Positions 53,930-64,000 of a stretch of 64,000 bases of DNA are shown piece by piece. Both the position numbers and the translations under genes were made by a program. Below the pieces are notes generated by a model. It worked only from the letters and a program-made list of their open reading frames with translations. It did not search any database and had not been told where the DNA came from. The stretch covers positions 1 to 64,000 of the forward strand of contig NZ_FOWW01000015.1 in the NCBI RefSeq assembly GCF_900115565.1, in the 5' to 3' direction. The number at the start of each line of letters is the position of its first letter. Positions within the stretch are counted from its first letter, which is position 1. Source of the stretch: Amycolatopsis arida (GTDB lineage: Bacteria; Actinomycetota; Actinomycetes; Mycobacteriales; Pseudonocardiaceae).

Positions 53930-54962
53930 CGATCGAGTCCACCTCCGGCAGCAGTGGCGCGATCGGGGGCAGATCGTTCAGCGACGACAGCCCCAGCCGC
54001 TCCAGGAACAGCTCCGTGGTGACGTACAGGGTGCCACCGGTCTCGGGGTCGCTGCCGGCCTCCTCGATGAGGCCGCGGGCCAGCAGCGTGCGGATCACCC
54101 CGTCCACGTTCACCCCCCGCACGGCGGCCACCCGGGACCGGGTCACCGGCTGCCGGTAGGCGATCACCGCCAGCGTCTCCAGGGCGGCCCTGGTCAGCTT
54201 CGAGCGCTGCCCGTCCAGCAACAGCTTCTCCACGAAGGGGGCGTAGGTGTCCCGGGTGAAGAACCGCCAGCCCTCGCCGACCCGGCGCAGGTCGATGCCG
54301 CTGCCCTGGTCGTTCAGGTCCTCGGCCATGGTTCGCAGCATCTCGGTGACCCGGTCCACCGGCTGGTCGAGGGCGCCGGCCAGGGACTCCTCACTGGCCG
54401 GGGAGTCCACCACCAGCAGCAGCGCCTCCAGCGCCGAGCGGAGTGCCGCGTCCCTGGTGAGGTCGGGCCGACTGCCCTCGGTGTCCACCGCCACCAGGTC
54501 GTCCTGGTTCTCCTGGTCGTCCTCGCCGATCGCCTCGTCCCCGATCGCCTCGTCCCCGGTGGCCCCGTCCTCGTCGGGTGCGTCGACGTCGAGCGCCGCC
54601 AGTCCGCCGAGCCCGGACGTCGGCGCCACGTCCGGCGCGGCCGGCTCGCGCCGCTCGCCCCGGTCCGGCACCGGCGGGGCGGGCGCCTCGCCGACCTCCG
54701 GCCGCGCGGTGCCCGCGTCCCGCACCGGCGGGGCAGCGGAATCGTCGGTGCCCGGCGGCGGAGCGCCCTCGTCCGGCTCCGACGGAGCGGCCGGGTCGCC
54801 GGTCGCCGGCGGTGAGGTGTCCGCGTCCGGTGCCGGGTCGGCCGGCTCACCCTGGTCCGGGGCCGACGCGGCGGGCGGTTCGGCCTGGTCCTGACCGGAA
54901 CCGCCCGGCTCGTCCACGTCCACCGCGTCGGGCTCGGCGCGGTGGGTATCGCTGTTCGTCAC
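53919..54962 (-). CDS. scpB: Segregation and condensation protein B with a long acidic N-terminal extension
   Basis: This 347-residue protein's last 180 residues are ScpB: two winged helices (SALEALLLVVDSPASEESLA, AALETLAVIAYRQPVTRSRV, AAVRGVNVDGVIRTLLARGL and YVTTELFLERLGLSSLNDLP). ScpB with ScpA and SMC forms bacterial condensin. Before it stand about 165 residues rich in Pro, Asp, Glu and Ala, predicted to be disordered, with short repeats such as GDEAI-GDEAI. Most ScpB proteins have about 180-220 residues in all. The GTG at 54962 overlaps the scpA stop (GTGA). Confidence 0.92.
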   Translation of the reverse strand: MTNSDTHRAEPDAVDVDEPGGSGQDQAEPPAASAPDQGEPADPAPDADTSPPATGDPAAPSEPDEGAPPPGTDDSAAPPVRDAGTARPEVGEAPAPPVPDRGERREPAAPDVAPTSGLGGLAALDVDAPDEDGATGDEAIGDEAIGEDDQENQDDLVAVDTEGSRPDLTRDAALRSALEALLLVVDSPASEESLAGALDQPVDRVTEMLRTMAEDLNDQGSGIDLRRVGEGWRFFTRDTYAPFVEKLLLDGQRSKLTRAALETLAVIAYRQPVTRSRVAAVRGVNVDGVIRTLLARGLIEEAGSDPETGGTLYVTTELFLERLGLSSLNDLPPIAPLLPEVDSIDDI

Positions 54963-55831
54963 CCGTACTCCTCGTCGTCCGCCACCGCGGCCCGGTCCCG
55001 TTCGGCGGCCGCGGTGGCCTCGTCGACGGATCCGCCCGTCCACCGGACGTGCAGCTCCGCCAAGGCCTCCGCCTGGTCGAACGCCACCGTCGACTCGCGG
55101 TAGAGATCCAGCAGCGCCAGGAACCGGGCCACCACCTCGATGGTGTGCGCGCAGTCGGTGATCAACTCCCGGAAGCTGGCACTGCCCCGCTCGGCCAGCC
55201 GCACCCGCAGCACCGCCGCGTGCTCGCGCACGGACACCGTGCCGGCGTGCAGGTGATCCAACGACACCGTGGGCGGCGGCTTCGGTCGGAACACCGCCAG
55301 CGCGATCTCGGCGAACCGGTCCTGGTCGACGCCGAGCATCACCTCGGGCAGCAACCCGGCGTAGCGCTCCTCGAGCGCCACCGACCGCGGGTAGCGGCGC
55401 AGCGCGCTCGCCTCGAGCTCGCCGAACAGCGCCGCCACCTGCTTGTAGGCACGGTACTGCAGCACCCTGGCGAAGAGCAGGTCCCTCGCTTCCAGCAGCG
55501 CCAGGTCGTCCTCGTCCTCCACCTCCGCCGACGGCAGCAGCCGCGCGGCCTTGAGGTCGAGCAGGGTCGCCGCGATGACCAGGAACTCGGTGGTCTCGTC
55601 GAGGTCCCACTCGGCGCCCAGCGCGCGTGTGTAGGCGATGAAGTCGTCGGTGACCTGGTGCAGCGCCACCTCGGTGACGTCGAGCTGGTGCTGGGAGATC
55701 AGCTGCAGCAGCAGGTCGAACGGGCCCTCGAAATTGGCGAGCCGGACCTTGAACCGGACCGACGAGCCCTCCTCGGCGGCCGGTGGCTCCGCCGCGCCGG
55801 GCTCCGCGACCGGCTCCGGCTGGTGCTCCAT
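54959..55831 (-). CDS. scpA: Segregation and condensation protein A
   Basis: This 290-residue kleisin has an N-terminal SMC-binding part RLANFEGPFDLLLQLISQHQ, DVTEVALHQVTDDFIAYTRA and FLVIAATLLDLKAARLLP, and a C-terminal winged helix (VARFLALLDLYRESTVAFDQ). It bridges SMC and ScpB in chromosome condensation. ATG 55831 follows the TAG of the upstream gene with no gap. It overlaps scpB by 4 bp. Order and length are normal for the group. Confidence 0.94.
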   Translation of the reverse strand: MEHQPEPVAEPGAAEPPAAEEGSSVRFKVRLANFEGPFDLLLQLISQHQLDVTEVALHQVTDDFIAYTRALGAEWDLDETTEFLVIAATLLDLKAARLLPSAEVEDEDDLALLEARDLLFARVLQYRAYKQVAALFGELEASALRRYPRSVALEERYAGLLPEVMLGVDQDRFAEIALAVFRPKPPPTVSLDHLHAGTVSVREHAAVLRVRLAERGSASFRELITDCAHTIEVVARFLALLDLYRESTVAFDQAEALAELHVRWTGGSVDEATAAAERDRAAVADDEEYG

Positions 55832-56251
55832 CTAGCCGGTGGCTTCCTCGACCCCGCCGGGCTCGTCGACATCGGCGCGCAGCCGCTGCACCAGGATGGA
55901 GTCCTCGCCGTGCTCCTCGAAGTCGGCGAGCAGGACCGCGACGGCCTCGCGCACCAGCCGGCCGCGGTCCACCGCCAGCTCGTGGCTGGCCCGCAGCGCG
56001 AGCCGGGCCTGCTCCATCGCGACCAGCTCCTCGCTGGACACGTACACCGTGATCTTGGCGTCGTGCTTCTGCCGCCCGGAGCCGCGGCGCGGGGCCGCGC
56101 CGACCCTGGACAGTCTCCGGTCGCCGGAACCGTCGCCGTTCCCGTGGCTCCCGGTGCCGTTGCCGGCGGACCGGTCGGGTTGGTCGAGGGCCGGGCTGCT
56201 GGTGCGGCGGAACAGCTCCGACGCACCCGGTAGGGACGCGCGCCTGCTCAC
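55832..56251 (-). CDS. Ribbon-helix-helix-like protein between parA and scpA
   Basis: This 139-residue protein has a basic, Gly/Ser/Asn-rich, probably flexible first half (about 60 residues) and then DAKITVYVSSEELVAMEQAR, ASHELAVDRGRLVREAVAVL, a pattern of one strand and two helices like ribbon-helix-helix DNA-binding proteins. ParA-type ATPases usually pair with a DNA-binding partner that stimulates ATP hydrolysis, and this gene overlaps parA by 4 bp (GTGA), so it may be that partner. M. tuberculosis has, to my memory, no gene at this spot. Confidence 0.7.
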   Translation of the reverse strand: MSRRASLPGASELFRRTSSPALDQPDRSAGNGTGSHGNGDGSGDRRLSRVGAAPRRGSGRQKHDAKITVYVSSEELVAMEQARLALRASHELAVDRGRLVREAVAVLLADFEEHGEDSILVQRLRADVDEPGGVEEATG

Positions 56252-57216
56252 CGGGCGATCACCTCGCGGGCCAGCGCGCGGTACGCGGTCGCGCCGGCCG
56301 ACTTGGGAGCCCACCGCGTGATCGGCTCGCCGGCCACGGTGGTCTCGGGGAATCGCACGGTGCGGTTGATCACCGTGTCGAACACGGTGTCACCGAATGC
56401 CTCCACCACGCGGGCCATGACCTCCTTCGAGTGCAGGGTTCTCGGATCGAACATGGTGGCGAGAATCCCGGTGATATCGAGTTTGGGGTTGAGCCGCTCG
56501 CGCACCTTCTCGATGGTGTCGATCAGCAACGCCACGCCGCGCAGGCTGAAGAACTCGCACTCCAGCGGGATGATCACACCGTCGGCGGCGGTCAACGCGT
56601 TGACGGTGAGCAGCCCGAGCGACGGCTGGCAGTCCACCAGAACATAGTCGTAGTCGTCCATCACCGGGCGCAGCACCCTCAACAACGTGTGCTCCCGGCC
56701 GACCTCGGCCACCAGCTGCACCTCGGCGGCGGACAGGTCGATGTTGCTCGGCAGCAGGTCGACCCCCTCCACCCGGGTCTTCCGGATGACGTCGGCGACC
56801 TGCACCGACCGCTCCATGATCACGTTGTAGACGGTCTGCTCCAGCTCGTGCGGCTGGATGCCGAGCCCGACCGACAGCGCACCCTGCGGGTCGAAGTCCA
56901 CCAGCAGCACCCTGCGGCCACACTCGGCCAGCGCCGCGCCCAGGTTGATCGTCGAGGTGGTCTTGCCGACGCCGCCCTTCTGGTTGCACATGGCCACGAC
57001 CTTGGCCGGGCCGTGCTTGTCCAGCGGTGGCGGCTCGGGCAGCTCCCGGATGGGCCGGCCGGTGGGGCCGAGCCTGGGTTTGCCGTTGTTGCGCGCGCCC
57101 CGCCTGGCGCCGCGCGCGGGCGCGCTCGACTCCCCGGAAAGGCCGGTCTCGGTCGCGATACCCGCCTCGCTCGGGCCCGCCACGGCGGGCACCGCCGGTT
57201 GCTCGGAAGTCGACAT
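56248..57216 (-). CDS. ParA-family partition ATPase
   Basis: This 322-residue Walker-type ATPase has a deviant Walker A motif KGGVGKTTSTINLGAALAE, switch regions VLLVDFDPQGALSVGLGIQP and VLVDCQPSLGLLTVNALTAA, and a final FPETTVAGEPITRWAPKS. About 70 basic, Pro-rich residues precede the domain. This is the second, scp-linked ParA of actinobacteria rather than the oriC ParA. The ATG at 57216 heads the operon parA-RHH-scpA-scpB-rluB, all joined by overlaps. About 200 bases separate it from xerD and hold nothing I can assign. Confidence 0.92.
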   Translation of the reverse strand: MSTSEQPAVPAVAGPSEAGIATETGLSGESSAPARGARRGARNNGKPRLGPTGRPIRELPEPPPLDKHGPAKVVAMCNQKGGVGKTTSTINLGAALAECGRRVLLVDFDPQGALSVGLGIQPHELEQTVYNVIMERSVQVADVIRKTRVEGVDLLPSNIDLSAAEVQLVAEVGREHTLLRVLRPVMDDYDYVLVDCQPSLGLLTVNALTAADGVIIPLECEFFSLRGVALLIDTIEKVRERLNPKLDITGILATMFDPRTLHSKEVMARVVEAFGDTVFDTVINRTVRFPETTVAGEPITRWAPKSAGATAYRALAREVIAR

Positions 57217-57416
57217 CGGACGAAGGCTCCTCGTTCGGCTGTTGCTCGTGCCGAATACGCACTGACGCCGGCAGCCTATGTGGGCAGGTCGTACAGCGGC
57301 AAAGCGGCTCGCCGAGCGCCGGACCAGTGATGTTGGGCGGAGTTCGGGGCGCCGCGCGGGTGGGCCGCACCCGGCCGATCACCCGCGGTGACAGCCCGCG
57401 CCGACGCGCCGCTCGG

Positions 57417-58358
57417 TCAGGCGAGGGCACGCGGGTGGGCGGTGGCGTAGACCTCGCGCAGGGTGTTCACGGTGACCAGGGTGTAAACCTGAGTGGTGGT
57501 CACCGAGGCGTGCCCGAGCAGCTCCTGCACCACCCGCACGTCGGCGCCACCCTCCAGCAGGTGCGTGGCGAACGAGTGCCGCAGCGTGTGCGGCGAGACG
57601 GCGGCGGTGATCCCGGCCCGCTCGGCACTGGTCTTGAGCACCTGCCACGCGCTCTGCCGGGACAGCCGGCCACCCCTGGCGTTGAGGAACACCGCCGGGC
57701 TGCCCCGCCCGTGCCGGGCCAGCGCGGGGCGGGCCCGCACCAGGTACGCGTGCAGCGCGGCCACCGCGGGCCGGCCGACCGGCACCAGGCGCTGTTTGCC
57801 TCCCTTGCCGTCGAGCAGCACGGTGCGCTCGGTGTCGTCGATGTCGTCCAGGTCGAGCCCCACGGCCTCGGAGATCCGGGCGCCGGTGGAGTACAGCAGC
57901 TCCAGCAGGGCCCGGTCGCGCAGTGCGCGTGCGTCGTCGCCGGCCGGCACCTCCAGCAGGCGCAGCACGTCGTCCACCGGCAGCGCCTTCGGCAGCCGCC
58001 GGGCCGCCGCCGGCGGGCGCACGTCCCGCGCCGGGTCGTCGTCGACGATGCCCTCGGACCGGGCGAACCGGTGTAGCCCGCGGACGGCCACCAGCGCGCG
58101 GGCGGCGGAGGAGGCGGCCAGCGGCCGGTGCTCGCCGTCGCCCTCGCGCAGCGCCACGCCGAACGCCGCGACCCGCTCCAGCGTGATGTCGGCGAACGCG
58201 GTCACCCCCACCGTGGCCAGGTAGCCGCGGTAGCGGCGCAGGTCGCGGGCATAGCTGTCCAGGGTGTTGCGCGCGGTGCCGCGCTCCACGGTCAGGTGGT
58301 CGAGATAGGCGGCGACCACCTCGCCCACCGTCGCGCCGACCGCCGTTGCCACGAGCAC
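57417..58358 (-). CDS. xerD: Tyrosine recombinase XerD
   Basis: This 313-residue recombinase resolves chromosome dimers with XerC at dif. It has an N-terminal SAM-like domain ([20 protein letters not shown]) and a catalytic domain with Arg in [15 protein letters not shown], Lys in [12 protein letters not shown], His-x-x-Arg in [14 protein letters not shown], His in [13 protein letters not shown] and the nucleophile Tyr at the end of that motif. All catalytic residues are present. The GTG at 58358 or 58352 is the start. It lies beside parA/scp and Nudix/pyrG as in related genomes. Confidence 0.94.
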   Translation of the reverse strand: MLVATAVGATVGEVVAAYLDHLTVERGTARNTLDSYARDLRRYRGYLATVGVTAFADITLERVAAFGVALREGDGEHRPLAASSAARALVAVRGLHRFARSEGIVDDDPARDVRPPAAARRLPKALPVDDVLRLLEVPAGDDARALRDRALLELLYSTGARISEAVGLDLDDIDDTERTVLLDGKGGKQRLVPVGRPAVAALHAYLVRARPALARHGRGSPAVFLNARGGRLSRQSAWQVLKTSAERAGITAAVSPHTLRHSFATHLLEGGADVRVVQELLGHASVTTTQVYTLVTVNTLREVYATAHPRALA

Positions 58359-58412
58359 ACTCTAGGCAACTCGGCGCGTGGACGGGCAGGTCTCATTCGC
58401 TAACCTGAAGGA

Positions 58413-58916
58413 ATGGCGACACCACCGGATCCGGACACGTTGCGCATCGGGACCGCGGAACGCGAGGAGGCCACCCGTGTCCTCGGCCAGCACTTCGCCG
58501 ACGGTCGGCTGTCCACCGAGGAGTACGAGACCCGGGTGACCGCCGCGGTCCAGGCCAACACCCGGGCCGACCTGCGCACGCTGTTCGAGGATCTGCCCAC
58601 GCCGCACCCGGCGTTCCTGCTCCCGCCGCAGCCGCCGGTGTGGGCTCCGCCCGCGGTGTCCCAGCCACCGGCATACCGCCAGGGCGCGGTGGTCGGCCCG
58701 CCGTCGGAACGGTCGAAGATCGTCGCCGGGGTGCTGCAGATCGTGTTGCCGTTCGGGGTCGGCCGGTTCTACACCGGGCACACCAAAATGGCCGTGGCGC
58801 AGCTGCTGGTCACCTTCTTCACCTTCGGCGTCGGCGCGATCTGGCCGTTCATCGACGGCATCCTGCTGCTGGTCAACGGCGGCACCGACCCGCAGGGCCG
58901 CCCGCTGCGCGGCTGA
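58413..58916 (+). CDS. DUF1707 and TM2-domain membrane protein
   Basis: This 167-residue protein has an N-terminal DUF1707 domain (LRIGTAEREEATRVLGQHFA, DGRLSTEEYETRVTAAVQA), a Pro-rich linker of about 35 residues and a C-terminal TM2 domain of two membrane segments (KIVAGVLQIVLPFGVGRFYT, AVAQLLVTFFTFGVGAIWPF, IDGILLL). Both domains are common in actinobacteria but have no known biochemical function. It diverges from xerD with a gap of about 55 bp. Confidence 0.85.
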   Translation: MATPPDPDTLRIGTAEREEATRVLGQHFADGRLSTEEYETRVTAAVQANTRADLRTLFEDLPTPHPAFLLPPQPPVWAPPAVSQPPAYRQGAVVGPPSERSKIVAGVLQIVLPFGVGRFYTGHTKMAVAQLLVTFFTFGVGAIWPFIDGILLLVNGGTDPQGRPLRG

Positions 58917-59067
58917 CCCTACGGCCACGGTCGGTCCCGCCAGTCCGGTGCATCCCGTGTGAATTGCGGCGTCCCGGGGTTTGTGGTCCCCACCCCGAAG
59001 CTCGATTGTGTCGACGGTCGGGGGCACCGTGACAAGGCGGGAAAGAGTGCCTTGACAGTCGCTCCCC

Positions 59068-59115
59068 AACGTGGAGCTCGCGCTTCCGAACGAAGATCTC
59101 GCCGTTTCGAATGTG
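59068..59115 (+). repeat. 21-bp-unit tandem repeat, copy 2
   Basis: Units at 59068-59088 and 59089-59109, then a partial third, share the 21-bp pattern seen at 40248 (AAC-GTGGAGCTCGCGCTTCCG and AACGAAGATCTCGCCGTTTCG). It lies between the convergent TM2 and Nudix genes, where no gene is otherwise present. Confidence 0.75.
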
Positions 59116-59139
59116 CGGCAAGCAGGCACGGCACGCCGG

Positions 59140-62888
<3,749 letters not shown>

Positions 62889-63004
62889 ACGGCATCCAGA
62901 GGAAACGCCTGGATCGCCTCGCGCTAGGTGTATGAGGGCTGGACGTTGCTCACGTGGCACCCGGTCCACCAGCCCTTCCACGCTGAGTGTGGCGTTGGAG
63001 TGGG

Positions 63005-63445
63005 TCATGCGTCCAACGCGTAGGACCGGTCGATCAGGTCCGTCATCGCTTGCTGGAAGTCGCGGCGCTGCTGCTCACTCCAGCCTTCCGTCAGCCGGTC
63101 GAAGACCTGCTCTTGCCAGTCATGAGCGTGCTCCAGCATGGTGTGGCCGGACGGGGTGACCGTCGCCTGGCGTCGTCGACCATCTGTCTCCGATGCTTGG
63201 ATGGTCAGGTATCCAGCCTCTGCTGCGTTCTTGATCAGGCGCGATGCTCCGCTCTGGTCGATGCCGATCTCATGGGCGATGGCGTTGACCGTTGCCGCGA
63301 TTCCTCGCCGAGCCAGGGAGTGGACAGCCTCGGTGACCAGCACGAGCCGGCCTTGCTCGGCACCCTTGTGGTCGCCGGCCGATGACCTACGCGACCAGTG
63401 TCGGACGAACGCGAACAGGACCTGTCCCGGCCCTGAGCTGCTCAT
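63005..63445 (-). CDS. MarR-family transcriptional regulator
   Basis: This 146-residue protein has the MarR winged helix: VNAIAHEIGIDQSGASRLIK, AAEAGYLTIQASETDGRRRQ and ATVTPSGHTMLEHAHDWQEQ. The DGRRR wing touches the minor groove in this family. ATG 63445 overlaps the stop of the SnoaL-like gene (ATGA). The perfect palindrome at 63833-63847 before the operon is a likely autoregulatory site. The ligand is unknown. Confidence 0.88.
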   Translation of the reverse strand: MSSSGPGQVLFAFVRHWSRRSSAGDHKGAEQGRLVLVTEAVHSLARRGIAATVNAIAHEIGIDQSGASRLIKNAAEAGYLTIQASETDGRRRQATVTPSGHTMLEHAHDWQEQVFDRLTEGWSEQQRRDFQQAMTDLIDRSYALDA

Positions 63446-63822
63446 TCGGTGGCCGCCATCTCGTGGCAGATGTAGGCCAGCTCGAGAGCTGACTTCAGAT
63501 CAGCCAGGCGAAGAGCTGCAGTCACCTTCTCGCCGGTCACGCGGAACACCGTCGCTACCCGAGTGGGGGACTTGGTCTCCGGCCAGGTGGCATCCTCCTC
63601 CACGACCATGAGGCGGTCGCTGATGGGATGCCACGACCGCGGGACCAGTGTGATCCCCGACCGTTCCACCCAATCCGCGAACTGCTCGGGCGTGATCGGA
63701 CCAGCGCCCTTCGGCCCCAGCACGACGACTGGATCACCGACAGCCCTCGCCGACCGCTCCAGGTCACCGTCGTTCACGCTTGAGTGCCACTCGTTGATGG
63801 CGGCTTCCAGTACTGACTCCAC
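63442..63822 (-). CDS. SnoaL/NTF2-like small protein
   Basis: This 126-residue protein has an NTF2/SnoaL-like pattern: N-terminal helices (VLEAAINEWHSSVNDGDLER) that line a cavity, strands (DPVVVLGPKGAGPITPEQFA, ISDRLMVVEEDATWP) and a central strand pair (RVATVFRVTGEKVTAALRLA). Members bind or transform small molecules, and many are of unknown function. It is the first gene of the operon with the MarR regulator, so its substrate may be related to the regulator's ligand. Confidence 0.7.
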   Translation of the reverse strand: MESVLEAAINEWHSSVNDGDLERSARAVGDPVVVLGPKGAGPITPEQFADWVERSGITLVPRSWHPISDRLMVVEEDATWPETKSPTRVATVFRVTGEKVTAALRLADLKSALELAYICHEMAATE

Positions 63823-63832
63823 GACGGTAGTC

Positions 63833-63847
63833 TATGCGAAACGCATA
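63833..63847. promoter_or_regulatory. Perfect palindrome upstream of the SnoaL-MarR operon
   Basis: TATGCG-aaa-CGCATA lies 11 bases before the ATG at 63822. Short perfect dyads of this size next to a marR gene are typical MarR operators that cover the promoter or the start. The remaining 150 bases of the window hold no gene I can see. Confidence 0.65.
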
Positions 63848-64000
63848 CACATCTCGACCTGGCGTCCGTCACCAACGTCCTACCCCGCAACAGCTAGACG
63901 CTCGCGAAAGCGGGGGACGCGGACCGCACGAACACGCACCGCGGACACGCGCGCAGAGCCTGAACCGCCCGGGTCAGCTGCCGTCGGTGGTGGCGCCGGG

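Overview
The window is high-GC DNA dense with overlapping genes, many of them starting with GTG. The segment 42.3-62.9 kb (aroA, pyrG, Nudix, xerD, parA, scpA, scpB, rluB, cmk, plsC, der) follows the gene order of mycobacteria and Pseudonocardiaceae. I infer a Pseudonocardiaceae actinomycete, perhaps Amycolatopsis-like; the genus is a guess. 

Region 1 (1-11 kb) is a metal and redox stress island in decay. It holds a broken two-gene chrB locus, a copper-type set (P1B ATPase, HMA chaperone, MerR regulator, Cys-rich four-helix copper-binding protein) with matching MerR-type operators, a recombinase remnant abutting a CBS-domain remnant, a second MerR/four-helix pair, broken tauE and NTF2-like genes, a small membrane protein, a glutaredoxin and a flavoprotein disulfide reductase with an internal deletion. 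Region 2 (11.1-15.7 kb) is a compact biosynthetic set: methyltransferase, UbiA prenyltransferase, acyl-CoA dehydrogenase, type III polyketide synthase and a small membrane protein. Region 3 (15.7-26.9 kb) is a mosaic: a tRNA-Val-like gene lacking the D-arm, an orphan DasR-like palindrome, a truncated MazG-type gene, a dead IS, an MFS pump, a methyltransferase, frameshifted genes, an IS256 remnant, a CPA1 antiporter and scattered P-type ATPase pieces beside a tmRNA-like 3' end. 

Region 4 (26.9-42.2 kb) carries ordinary accessory genes: LysE exporter, an ECF sigma factor with its DinB-like neighbour, an Lnt homologue whose catalytic triad is altered, an SMR pump, isochorismatase-type hydrolase, GlxA-type regulator, SulP transporter, trypsin-like protease and ROK regulator. 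Its most striking part is a two-gene operon predicted to convert tyrosine to p-coumarate and then to 4-vinylphenol. Region 5 (42.3-62.9 kb) is core chromosome. The order cmk-rluB is interrupted by an 8-kb monovalent cation block: a seven-gene Mrp antiporter operon facing a KhtT/KhtU-like K+/H+ antiporter pair. The window ends with aroA and a MarR/SnoaL-like operon preceded by a perfect palindrome. 

A caveat runs through the first 24 kb. At least eight genes there are broken by single-base indels, mostly at short G or C runs, whereas the core genes are intact. In-frame nonsense codons and larger deletions show that some of this is true decay, but assembly error cannot be excluded from sequence alone. 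Two 21-bp-unit tandem repeats, at 40.2 and 59.1 kb, are copies of the same element.
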